Source of the DNA: Anaerolineae bacterium
Lineage (GTDB): Bacteria; Chloroflexota; Anaerolineae; B4-G1; DUEL01
Reading direction: 5' to 3'
DNA length: 9,822 nt
Assembly (NCBI GenBank): GCA_029932895.1
Contig: JAOZPF010000028.1
Coordinates: 6,207-16,028 of the forward strand
Both the position numbers and the translations under genes were made by a program. The stretch's first letter is position 1. Every line of letters starts with the position of its first letter. Under the pieces are notes generated by a model. That model worked only from the letters and a program-made list of their open reading frames with translations, was not told the DNA's origin and ran no database searches. Below are positions 1 to 6,270 of this stretch, in pieces.

Positions 1-284
1 TGCCCCTGGGCGGCATAGCGCTCGATCAGCGGGGTCGCCAGTGCCGCCTGCAAATCCTCCTGCTCTAGCCCCTCTAGCCGGGCCAGTGCCCGCTCCATAT
101 CCCCGTCGGCCACGTACCCCAGCGCCGCCATGCGGATCCAATCGTGCCGGTAGTCGCTACGCAGATAGGCGGGGGTAGTGTTGTACAGTTCGACCGGGGC
201 AATGCGCCAGGAGTAGAGCAGCCCCAGGGCCAGGCCAACGACAATCCCTGCCGCCAGCGCCAGGAAGCCCGCTCTCTGGCTCAC
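1..284 (-). CDS. Small membrane-anchored hypothetical protein, partial (paralogue of the upstream gene)
   Basis: An open frame on the minus strand begins with GTG at 284 and continues past the left edge, giving 94 complete codons without a stop. The GTG overlaps the TGA of the preceding gene by four bases (GTGA), which implies translational coupling. Residues about 6-27 form one hydrophobic helix (FLALAAGIVVGLALGLL), followed by APVELYNTTPAYLRSDY and a helical stretch with a GDMERALARL segment that resembles one TPR-like hairpin. It aligns without gaps over about 45 residues to the neighbouring protein encoded at 281-661 (PVE, NT, PA, LR, DY, GD and RL shared), so the two are tandem duplicates. 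The likely topology is an N-terminal anchor with a helical domain outside the membrane. I recognise no function. The pattern resembles Chloroflexota hypothetical proteins from memory, unverified. The C-terminus lies outside the window. Confidence 0.75.
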   Translation of the reverse strand, partial: MSQRAGFLALAAGIVVGLALGLLYSWRIAPVELYNTTPAYLRSDYRHDWIRMAALGYVADGDMERALARLEGLEQEDLQAALATPLIERYAAQG

Positions 285-661
285 TGGGTTTCCCCCAGAT
301 AGGGGGCCATCTCCGCTGTCGCCGCGCCCAGCCTGTCGGCCAGACGGGCCAGCATCCTGATGTCGGTTGGACGGCCTCCCTCGGCGATCAACCGCTCCGT
401 CAGCTCGACCAGCGGTCGGGACGGCTCATCGGCGTCCAGCAGGGCCAGGCGATCCCGCGCGGCCTGCACGTCTCCCTCTACCCAGTAACTGGCAGCGACC
501 ATCAGGACATAGTCATTGGCATAGTCCTGGCGGAGCTCGGCCGGCGAGGTGTTGGTATATTCGACCGGCCAGAGTGCCCAGCCGACGAGCAGGCCGAGGC
601 CGATGCCAGCAGCCAGGCCGATCAATGTCAGGGGTAGGAGCCTGCGCATACTCACCCACAT
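281..661 (-). CDS. Small membrane-anchored hypothetical protein, first of a tandem pair
   Basis: This 126-residue protein has one N-terminal hydrophobic helix (around residues 9-30) and then PVEYTNTSPAELRQDYANDY, followed by an alanine- and leucine-rich helical region to the C-terminus. The segment GDVQAARDRLALLDAD looks like a TPR-like helix pair, but one unit is too little to call a TPR domain. No catalytic motif is visible. It lies 56 bases downstream of the tRNA-Leu on the same strand with no convincing promoter of its own, so readthrough from the tRNA promoter is possible. The start is uncertain: ATG at 661 gives the longest protein, but GTG at 655 or ATG at 649 (MRRLLPL) matches the length of the paralogue's N-terminus better, and none has a strong Shine-Dalgarno site. 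The product probably sits in the cytoplasmic membrane with its helical domain outside. The function is unknown. Confidence 0.75.
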   Translation of the reverse strand: MWVSMRRLLPLTLIGLAAGIGLGLLVGWALWPVEYTNTSPAELRQDYANDYVLMVAASYWVEGDVQAARDRLALLDADEPSRPLVELTERLIAEGGRPTDIRMLARLADRLGAATAEMAPYLGETQ

Positions 662-667
662 AGCAAT

Positions 668-689
668 GGGGCCACCGGAGGTGGACCCC
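668..689 (-). other. Strong hairpin between tRNA-Leu and the small-protein gene
   Basis: The four-base arm GGGG/CCCC and the five-base arm CCACC/GGTGG form a nine-pair stem with one unpaired base and a three-base loop. On the minus strand it follows the tRNA 3' end by about 28 bases and precedes the ATG at 661 by 6 bases. There is no T-tract on the minus strand, so it is not a canonical intrinsic terminator. On that strand the GGTGG of the stem is also the only Shine-Dalgarno-like sequence before the start codon, so the fold could occlude translation or mark a processing site. The role is inference. Confidence 0.45.
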
Positions 690-717
690 TTTCACGGAAA
701 GAAAACTGTACTTGAGG

Positions 718-801
718 TGCCGGAGGTGGGAATCGAACCCACACGGGCCAAGCCCACGCGAGTTTGAGTCGCGCGCGTCTGCCTCATTCCGCCACTCCGG
801 C
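718..801 (-). tRNA. tRNA-Leu, anticodon CAA
   Basis: Read on the minus strand, the sequence folds as a class II tRNA of 84 bases. The acceptor arm GCCGGAG pairs with CTCCGGC and is followed by discriminator A. The anticodon stem CGCGA/TCGCG encloses the loop CTCAAAC, which places CAA at the anticodon (plus positions 764-766), decoding UUG. A long variable arm (GGGC TTG GCCC) is present, as expected for leucine tRNAs. The T arm is GTGGG TTCGATT CCCAC. The 3' CCA is not encoded (CCT follows the discriminator), so it must be added by a nucleotidyltransferase. A near-consensus promoter lies just upstream, and a pair of small protein genes follows on the same strand. Confidence 0.96.
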
Positions 802-825
802 TAGTAACCTGCTGCCACCAGTCAG

Positions 826-854
826 AGTATACCTTGTAAGGAATAAACTGTCAA
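826..854 (-). promoter_or_regulatory. Sigma-70-type promoter of tRNA-Leu
   Basis: On the minus strand a perfect TTGACA (849-854) is separated by exactly 17 bases from TATACT (826-831). The predicted transcription start near 819 leaves a leader of about 18 bases before the mature tRNA 5' end at 801. This is close to the housekeeping consensus and is what a stable RNA gene would be expected to have. It may also serve the two small genes downstream. Confidence 0.8.
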
Positions 855-861
855 CCAGACA

Positions 862-998
862 GATCGGGTGTATTTCACTTTGGGGCGAACTTGTGCAAAG
901 AGCGGTGCTGGCGCCGGTCCGCCCGGCGCTTTGAGCGCCGGGCGCAGAGCTTGCCCCAGACTGAAATACGCCCGATCGGGTGTCTTTCGGTTTGGATG
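862..998. repeat. Intergenic cluster of three related 25-bp sequences, one inverted
   Basis: Copy 1 is 862-886 on plus (starting GATCGGGTGTATTTCA), copy 2 is 953-977 on minus and copy 3 is 974-998 on plus. Copies 1 and 2 agree at 22 of 25 positions as an inverted repeat; copies 1 and 3 agree at 19 of 25 as a direct repeat. Copies 2 and 3 share the palindrome CCCGATCGGG at 971-980. The set encloses a perfect hairpin at 920-944. It lies between the divergent promoters of tRNA-Leu and dnaN. It could be a palindromic intergenic repeat of the REP or MITE kind, with no target-site duplication seen, or a set of binding sites for a regulator. No open frame here is convincing. Confidence 0.6.
920..944. 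repeat. Perfect 10-bp GC hairpin
   Basis: CGCCCGGCGC and GCGCCGGGCG are exact reverse complements around a five-base loop (TTTGA). The hairpin sits inside the larger inverted repeat formed by copies 1 and 2 of the intergenic repeat cluster. No T-run follows on either strand, so an intrinsic terminator is unlikely despite the stability. Confidence 0.6.
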
Positions 999-1080
999 CC
1001 GCTGGTGACGCCAGGCTGCGGGTGAATCTCCCGGGCTCTGCCATTTGTGCGGGGCCATTGTGTGCGGCAATCCGCTCAGC

Positions 1081-1097
1081 GGGGTGCGTTGCACCCC
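1081..1097. repeat. Perfect 7-bp hairpin upstream of the dnaN promoter
   Basis: GGGGTGC pairs exactly with GCACCCC across a three-base loop (GTT). It lies about 70 bases upstream of the -35 element assigned to dnaN. It has no T-tract, so terminator function is not supported. The rest of the interval 1000-1167 shows only weak short repeats, such as GCGG/CCGC at 1064-1075 and a CT-rich stretch around 1125-1160, with no gene that I can support. Confidence 0.4.
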
Positions 1098-1167
1098 AGA
1101 TACACTCACCGGGCGAACCAGAGAGTCTCTCTCCCAAGTGAGGTGCCTCTCTCTCATCTCGGTGCAC

Positions 1168-1196
1168 TTGTCCCTCCGCTCAGACTGGTGTATACT
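1168..1196 (+). promoter_or_regulatory. Promoter of dnaN
   Basis: TTGTCC (1168-1173) and TATACT (1191-1196) are separated by 17 bases. The -10 hexamer is identical to those assigned to the tRNA-Leu and beta-helix genes. Transcription would start near 1203, giving a leader of about 35 bases that holds the Shine-Dalgarno GAGGAGG at 1224-1230, seven bases before the dnaN ATG. Confidence 0.65.
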
Positions 1197-1237
1197 GACC
1201 CTACGGACGTCGAGCAACCTCCCGAGGAGGACCACCG

Positions 1238-2389
1238 ATGAAAGTTTCCTGCCTGCAAGAGAACTTGTCCAGAGGCCTGGGTATCGTCGGGCGGGCGGTC
1301 TCGCCTCGCTCCACTCTTCCCATCCTCAGCCACATCCTCGTGGCAACGGACGAGGGCCGCCTGCGCCTCTCTGCCACCAACCTGGAGATCGGCATCAACT
1401 GCTGGGTCGGGGCCAAGGTTGAGGAGGAGGGCAGTATCGCCGTCCCCGCCCGCACCCTCATCGACCTGGTGAACGCCTTCCCCCCAGACCGGGTGGAGAT
1501 GGAAGGGGTGGTGCGCACGATGACGCTGAACCTTACCTGCGGCCGCAGCGAGGCCAACGTCAAGGGGATGGACAGCGTCGATTTCCCCTCTGTGCCCGTT
1601 CCGGAGGGGGAGGGTGGATTCCGGCTCAACCCCGAAACGCTGCGCACAGCCATCGCCCAGGTGGCCTTTGCCGCCGCCACCGACGAATCGCGCCCCATTC
1701 TCACCGGCGTGCTGGTCCAATTCTCCACAGACCACATGACCCTCGCCGCAGCCGATGGCTACCGGTTGTCGGTGCGGAGCACGCCGATCCCCGAACCGGT
1801 GAGCGAGCCGCTGAGCGTCATTGTCCCTGCCCGGGCGATGGCCGAACTGGGCCGTATCTGCGCCGACCAGCTCAAAGGGCAGGAGGCGGACACGCTGGTC
1901 CTCGCTACGGTGACCCCCGATCACAATCGCATCCTCTTTCAATTGCCAGACGTGGTGTTGGTCTCCCAGCTGATCCCTGGCAATTTTCCCGATTACCAGC
2001 AGATCATTCCCTCCGATCACACCACCCGCACGGTCGTGGGCACCGCGGAGCTGCTCAAAGCTTGCCGGACGGCGCAGATTTTCGCCCGCGACGGCGCTCA
2101 CATTGTCCAGTTCCACGTCCACCCCGGCTCGGAACTGGAGGCCGGCCGGGTGGTCGTCTCCGCCACGTCTGCCGAGACGGGGGACGATGTGAGCGAACTG
2201 GACGCCTCGGTCGAGGGGGAGGCGGTCGATATTGCTTTCAACGTCAATTATGTGATCGACGTGCTTTCGGTGATAGATACGCCCCAGGTGATGCTCGACA
2301 CCACTTCTACCTCCAGCCCTGGCGTCATCCGACCGGTGGGGGACGAGGACTTTATTCACGTCGTGATGCCGATGCATATGGGGCAGTAA
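1238..2389 (+). CDS. dnaN: DNA polymerase III beta subunit (sliding clamp)
   Basis: This 383-residue protein is the ring-shaped dimer that tethers DNA polymerase III to DNA. The length is close to the usual 360-380. All three clamp folds can be followed by their conserved patches: TLPILSHILV (26-35) and SATNLEIG (45-52) in the first, DESRPILTGVLV (149-160) and AAADGYRLSVR (170-180) in the second, FPDYQQIIP (250-258), then GDDVSELDASVEGE (315-328) and IAFNVNYVIDVLS (332-344) in the third. The C-terminus ends PGVIRPVGDEDFIHVVMPMHMGQ-like; the family's terminal MPMR is MPMH here. GAGGAGG seven bases before the ATG fixes the start. It has its own promoter. It is followed by membrane glycosyltransferase genes, and neither dnaA nor recF adjoins it, so it is not in the classical dnaA-dnaN-recF arrangement as far as visible. 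Confidence 0.97.
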   Translation: MKVSCLQENLSRGLGIVGRAVSPRSTLPILSHILVATDEGRLRLSATNLEIGINCWVGAKVEEEGSIAVPARTLIDLVNAFPPDRVEMEGVVRTMTLNLTCGRSEANVKGMDSVDFPSVPVPEGEGGFRLNPETLRTAIAQVAFAAATDESRPILTGVLVQFSTDHMTLAAADGYRLSVRSTPIPEPVSEPLSVIVPARAMAELGRICADQLKGQEADTLVLATVTPDHNRILFQLPDVVLVSQLIPGNFPDYQQIIPSDHTTRTVVGTAELLKACRTAQIFARDGAHIVQFHVHPGSELEAGRVVVSATSAETGDDVSELDASVEGEAVDIAFNVNYVIDVLSVIDTPQVMLDTTSTSSPGVIRPVGDEDFIHVVMPMHMGQ

Positions 2390-2424
2390 CCGGTCAGGGG
2401 GATGTTCCTCCCTGCTGTCCGGTT
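2388..2424 (+). terminator. Stem-loop at the end of dnaN, possible weak terminator
   Basis: AACCGG at the dnaN stop pairs with CCGGTT, and inside it CAGGG-GGA pairs with TCC-CCCTG around a TGT loop with one bulged base. The position, directly after the stop codon, fits a 3' end structure. No T-run follows, so efficient intrinsic termination is doubtful and readthrough into the membrane-protein genes remains possible. Confidence 0.35.
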
Positions 2425-2478
2425 GTGGCGCACGGGGGCGGCCTCTGGACCACCTTTCTACATACAGGCAAGCCAGCG

Positions 2479-4044
2479 ATGAGCGACCGTCGAGTGACCA
2501 CTCTCATCGTTCTGCTGCTTTTCTTCTCCTATCTCCTCCTCACCTCGCTTCGCATCGGCAGTGGCGACGGGGAGACGATCTACCAGGTGACCCGCGCCCT
2601 CGTCGAGGGACGGGGCTTTGCGCTTCCTCCGCCCCCTTCCGATGCAGTGGTGGTCAGCCCCTGGGGCGAGCCGATCCCCTCGCAGCAACTGCACGGCGGC
2701 GGGCCGTACGGTGCCTGGGGGAGCGACGGGCGATACTACGCCCAGTATGGCGTTGGTCAGTCGCTGTTGGCCCTTCCACTCTACCTGTTGGGGCGCTGGG
2801 TTCACCGCGCCACCGGATGGGGGACGGAGGGATTGGTGACCAGGGCGGCGGTTATGCTCCTGAACCCAATAGCACTAGCGCTGATGGGTGGTCTCCTCTA
2901 CCGACTGGCCCGCCGCCTCGGCTACGGGCAGACTGCGGCGCTCGGAGTCGCCCTGGTGGCGAGCCTGGCATCACCGCTGTGGGTTTACAGCAAGACCTTT
3001 TTCAGTGAGCCGTTGGTGGCGCTGGCGCTGACACTGGCTGTCCTTTCCGCCCTGCGAGGTGCAGAGGGGGCGTGGGATGGCTGGGCTGTCTGCGGGGTGG
3101 CGCTGGGTGCGGCGGCCCTGGTCAAGCCGGTGGCGCTGATCGTTGCTCCTGCCTTTGTGGCCTATGCCCTGCTGCGCCGAGAGGGACGTTGGCAAGCATT
3201 GGCGCTGGTCGCCGCGCCGCTGATGGTGGGGGTGGCTGGTGTTGCAGCCTACAACTTGGTCCGCTTTGGCTCGATGCTCGACACCGGCTACCGCACTGCC
3301 GCGTGGAACATCCCTCCATGGGTGGGGCTGTTTGGCCTCCTCCTCAGTCCCGGCAAGGGGCTTTTCTGGTACTGTCCGTCAGTCGCCCTTGGAGTGGTCG
3401 GTTTCATCCCTCTGATGCGCCGGCGGCCGCGAGCAGCGCTGCTCCTGGGAGGCACGGCCGGCCTCTACCTGCTCGTCCACGTTACCTACAATCACTGGCA
3501 CGGAGGCGGTGCTTGGGGCCCCCGCCTCATTCTCCCCCTTCTCCCGCTGCTTCTCCTGCCCGTCGCCCGTTGGTTCCAATCTCCCCCCGTTAGCCAGTGG
3601 GGCCAGATTGCCCTGGCGCTGCTGCTAGCCGCCGGGATGGTCTTCCAGATGCCCACTATTTTGGTCCACCCCGCGCGCTCGTTGCAATCCCTTTACGATC
3701 GTTCCGCCTCGCCCGTTGAATACACTATGCGGATGGTGTACCGCCCGGCCGACTCGCCGCTTCTGAGTCAGTGGCGCAGCCTGTTGGAGGTGATGGCGTT
3801 GATGCGCGAGCCCGTTTCCCGCCAGGCGCTGATAGAGGCAGCGCGGACAACGGCGAGGGGGGAGACCGACCGCTGGGACTCGCTCACCGGCACGGTGAAT
3901 GCCCTGGCACCCAATACATTCGACCTCTGGTCGGTCTACTGGAGGCTGCTGGGCGCACCACTGCTTCCCCTCCTGGCTGTTGAGGGTGGACTGGCGGCGA
4001 TGGCTGGGTGGGCCGTCTACAGCCTGAGAAAGAGGCTCACGTGA
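2479..4044 (+). CDS. GT-C glycosyltransferase, PMT/ArnT (GT39)-like membrane protein
   Basis: This 521-residue polytopic protein begins with a membrane helix (about residues 8-24) followed by a short loop with D30-G-E32. That is the usual place of the catalytic acidic residues in GT-C enzymes, which transfer sugars from polyprenyl-phosphate donors on the outer face of the membrane. Further marks are YYAQYGVGQSLLALPLYLLG (86-105), KTFFSEP (172-178), LLSPGKGLFWY (288-298) and HGGGAWGPRLILP (341-353), all typical of bacterial PMT_2-like proteins. About ten membrane helices alternate with charged loops. The frame is open upstream to 2062 inside dnaN, but the hydrophobic N-terminus and lack of family features before it favour ATG 2479, although its Shine-Dalgarno is weak. 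It lies 89 bases after dnaN and overlaps the next gene by four bases. The substrate cannot be inferred. Confidence 0.85.
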   Translation: MSDRRVTTLIVLLLFFSYLLLTSLRIGSGDGETIYQVTRALVEGRGFALPPPPSDAVVVSPWGEPIPSQQLHGGGPYGAWGSDGRYYAQYGVGQSLLALPLYLLGRWVHRATGWGTEGLVTRAAVMLLNPIALALMGGLLYRLARRLGYGQTAALGVALVASLASPLWVYSKTFFSEPLVALALTLAVLSALRGAEGAWDGWAVCGVALGAAALVKPVALIVAPAFVAYALLRREGRWQALALVAAPLMVGVAGVAAYNLVRFGSMLDTGYRTAAWNIPPWVGLFGLLLSPGKGLFWYCPSVALGVVGFIPLMRRRPRAALLLGGTAGLYLLVHVTYNHWHGGGAWGPRLILPLLPLLLLPVARWFQSPPVSQWGQIALALLLAAGMVFQMPTILVHPARSLQSLYDRSASPVEYTMRMVYRPADSPLLSQWRSLLEVMALMREPVSRQALIEAARTTARGETDRWDSLTGTVNALAPNTFDLWSVYWRLLGAPLLPLLAVEGGLAAMAGWAVYSLRKRLT

Positions 4045-6269
4045 GCCGGCGGTGGGTTCCTCTCTTGCTATTGGTTCTGGCTGTGGCCTTTTTCTGCCCC
4101 CTGTGGCGCGCACCCGATGGCTTCCTCTACCGCCCCAACAGCCTTTACTCTGACCTGACGATCACCCACTGGCCCAACGCGCTCTTTATCCGTGACGAGC
4201 TGGCGGCGCGGGGCCAAGTTCCCCTCTGGCGGTCGCTGATCCTGGGCGGAGAGCCTTTCGCCGCCAACCCCCTCTCTGGCCTTTGGTACCCGCCCAACCT
4301 GCTGCTCTTGGTCCTGCCGCTCTCTCTGGCATTTAACCTGCTCTTTGTCCTCCATGCCGCCTGGGCGGGGTGGGGTGGCTACTGCTTGGCGCGGTCGGTG
4401 GACAGTTCCCGCACCGGCGGGCTGCTCGCTGCTCTCGCCATGATGTCCGCCCCCAAGGCCGTCGCTCATCTGGCCGCCGGGCACGTGGGGCTGTACTATG
4501 CTTTCGCCTGGTTACCGTGGCTTCTCTGGGCAGTGCGGCGGTTGGCCAAACGAGGCCGGGTCGGTGCGGTGGCGACGGCGGCGGCCGTGGCAGCGATGCT
4601 GATTCTGGCCGACGTGCGGCTGGGTTTCTACGGCGGAATAGCGGCGGCGGTGTATTGGCTGATGCTGGTCTGGGCCGAGCGGAGGAGCGACCGCGTCGCT
4701 GCAGGGGCAGGAGCAGCGTTGCTGGCAGCCCTGCTAATAGCGGCGCAGGTGGTGGTGCTGGCTGGTGTCGCCAGCCGGCTCAACCGTGGCGGGCTGAGTC
4801 TGGCAGAGAGCTCCATCGCCTCCCTGCCGCCGCGCTATCTGCTGGGGCTGCTGGTGGCCGACCACGGCGGGTTCCAGGAGTGGATGACCTACGTGGGGGC
4901 GCTGCCGCTGCTCCTCGCTCTGCTGGGACTTGGGCGGTGGCGCGGACGAGAGCGTTGGTGGTGGGGCGGGTTATCGCTAGGGGCAGCGATCTATGCCCTG
5001 GGCACCTATACGCCGCTCTATGGCTGGCTCTATCGCATCCTCCCTCCGCTCGGCTGGCTGCGGGGGCCGGCGCGGGCATGGTTCCTGGTGGTGCTGGCGG
5101 TAGCGGTGCTGGCTGCGCGTGGGATGACAGCGCTGGAGCGGGGGATGCGCCGTCCGGCCCGCTGGGTCGACCTGGTCGCAGTGGCGCTGGCGGGCGCGGG
5201 GCTGGCGGGAGCCGTCGGCGGGCTGGCCCTTCGCTTGCCAGCCAACATCGTGTTGGCCGCCGCTATCTGGCCCGCCGCTGGCGTGCTCATTGCCTTGCGA
5301 GCCGGAGGGCGGTTGCGCGCTTCTCTCTTTGCCAGCCTATCCCTCGCTCTGGCTCTGGCTGACCTGTGGGCCGTTGGGTTCACCCTCTACCGGGTCCGCC
5401 CGGCGGCGGAGGTGCTGACGGAGGGGAGAGCGGCGGCGGAGTGGCTGGCGGCGCAGCCCCGCCCTTTCCGCGTCTACTCCCCTAGCTACTCTATCCCCCA
5501 GCACACCGGCGCGCTCTATGCCGTCGAGACCGTTGACGGCGTCGACCCCTTTCAGTTGGCTGATTATGTCGCCTTTATGCGCGCTGCCACCCGGATCGAC
5601 CAGCCTGGTTACAGCGTCACCATCCCTCCCTTCCCCGAGGTCGCGCCGGGGGAGGATATGCTGCTGGCCCACCGAGGCGTCGCACCTGACCTGCGACTGC
5701 TGGGCTTGTTGAACGTCCGCTACCTGGCAGCGGCCTACCCTATGACGGTGGAAGGATTGGCCCCACTGGGCGAGCGGGATGGGGTCTATTTGTACCAAAA
5801 TACCCGCGCTCTCCCCCGCGCTTTTGTGGTGGAACGGGTGACGCCGACGGAGGGAGTAGGGGGGGCGTTGGACTGGCTGGCGGATAACGACCCGGCGCAG
5901 GCGGCGGTGGTGGACGGCGGGCCTCCTCTTGGTGGGCCGGAGGGGACGCGAGAGGCCGACATCCTGGAATGGACCCCCAACCATGTCCTGGTCGAGGCGG
6001 AGGGGCCGGGACTGTTGGTGCTCGGCGAGGTGTATGACCCCGACTGGCGTGCGGAAGTGGACGGGGAGCCGGCAGCGGTCGTCCGTACCGACGGCATCCT
6101 GCGCGGAGTATACCTGGGAATGGGGGGGCATCGGGTGACCTTTGTTTATTGCCCGGCGGGGCTGGGGGCTGGCGTAGGATTGACGGCGGTAGGATGGATA
6201 ATCGCAGCGGCGTTGTGGCTGGCGGGATGGAGGCTGGGCCAGGATGGAGTGCAGCGGAAAGAGAGATAG
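4041..6269 (+). CDS. YfhO-like membrane protein (GT-C type)
   Basis: This is a large polytopic protein of 742 residues. The N-terminus carries one helix, then SLYSDLTITHWP with D38 in the first outer loop, then VPLW (60-63) and GGEPFAANP (69-77), the characteristic YfhO signature. About a dozen helices follow. The soluble C-terminal domain contains YDPDWRAEVDGEPA (from residue 665) and GGHRVTFVYCP, matching the YfhO beta-rich end, then a last membrane helix. In Bacillus, YfhO family members take part in decorating cell-wall polymers with sugars from lipid carriers; here the substrate is unknown. GTG 4041 is chosen because it overlaps the previous stop as GTGA and has AGAGG five bases upstream; ATG 4008 would overlap the previous gene by 37 bases. 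It lies in the middle of a tight operon. Confidence 0.87.
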   Translation: MSRRWVPLLLLVLAVAFFCPLWRAPDGFLYRPNSLYSDLTITHWPNALFIRDELAARGQVPLWRSLILGGEPFAANPLSGLWYPPNLLLLVLPLSLAFNLLFVLHAAWAGWGGYCLARSVDSSRTGGLLAALAMMSAPKAVAHLAAGHVGLYYAFAWLPWLLWAVRRLAKRGRVGAVATAAAVAAMLILADVRLGFYGGIAAAVYWLMLVWAERRSDRVAAGAGAALLAALLIAAQVVVLAGVASRLNRGGLSLAESSIASLPPRYLLGLLVADHGGFQEWMTYVGALPLLLALLGLGRWRGRERWWWGGLSLGAAIYALGTYTPLYGWLYRILPPLGWLRGPARAWFLVVLAVAVLAARGMTALERGMRRPARWVDLVAVALAGAGLAGAVGGLALRLPANIVLAAAIWPAAGVLIALRAGGRLRASLFASLSLALALADLWAVGFTLYRVRPAAEVLTEGRAAAEWLAAQPRPFRVYSPSYSIPQHTGALYAVETVDGVDPFQLADYVAFMRAATRIDQPGYSVTIPPFPEVAPGEDMLLAHRGVAPDLRLLGLLNVRYLAAAYPMTVEGLAPLGERDGVYLYQNTRALPRAFVVERVTPTEGVGGALDWLADNDPAQAAVVDGGPPLGGPEGTREADILEWTPNHVLVEAEGPGLLVLGEVYDPDWRAEVDGEPAAVVRTDGILRGVYLGMGGHRVTFVYCPAGLGAGVGLTAVGWIIAAALWLAGWRLGQDGVQRKER

Positions 6270-6270
6270 A

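Noticed and set aside
549..767. Plus-strand frame containing VPEVGIEPTRAKPTRV
   Set aside because: The 'VGIEPTR' end is translation of the antisense of the tRNA-Leu T arm and variable arm, a known artefact. The rest opposes the minus-strand small-protein gene.
862..977. Miniature inverted-repeat transposon with 25-bp terminal repeats
   Set aside because: The arms fit, but I see no target-site duplication and no second copy in the window, so it is reported only as a repeat cluster.
784..1235. Minus-strand frames of 127 and 137 residues in the tRNA-dnaN interval
   Set aside because: They run through both promoters, the repeat cluster and hairpins, have no Shine-Dalgarno site, and look like chance frames.
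855..1237. Chromosomal replication origin upstream of dnaN
   Set aside because: No cluster of TTATCCACA-like DnaA boxes and no AT-rich unwinding region is visible; TTGTGCAAA at 891 matches only weakly.
1154..2377. 407-residue minus-strand frame opposite dnaN
   Set aside because: It is the antisense shadow of dnaN in GC-rich DNA. It is rich in His, Arg, Gly and Asp, with no domain or start signal, while the plus strand matches the sliding clamp along its full length.
2062..2478. Long N-terminal extension of the GT39-like protein beginning inside dnaN
   Set aside because: It overlaps dnaN by more than 300 bases in another frame and is Arg/Gly-rich. The natural hydrophobic N-terminus begins at ATG 2479.
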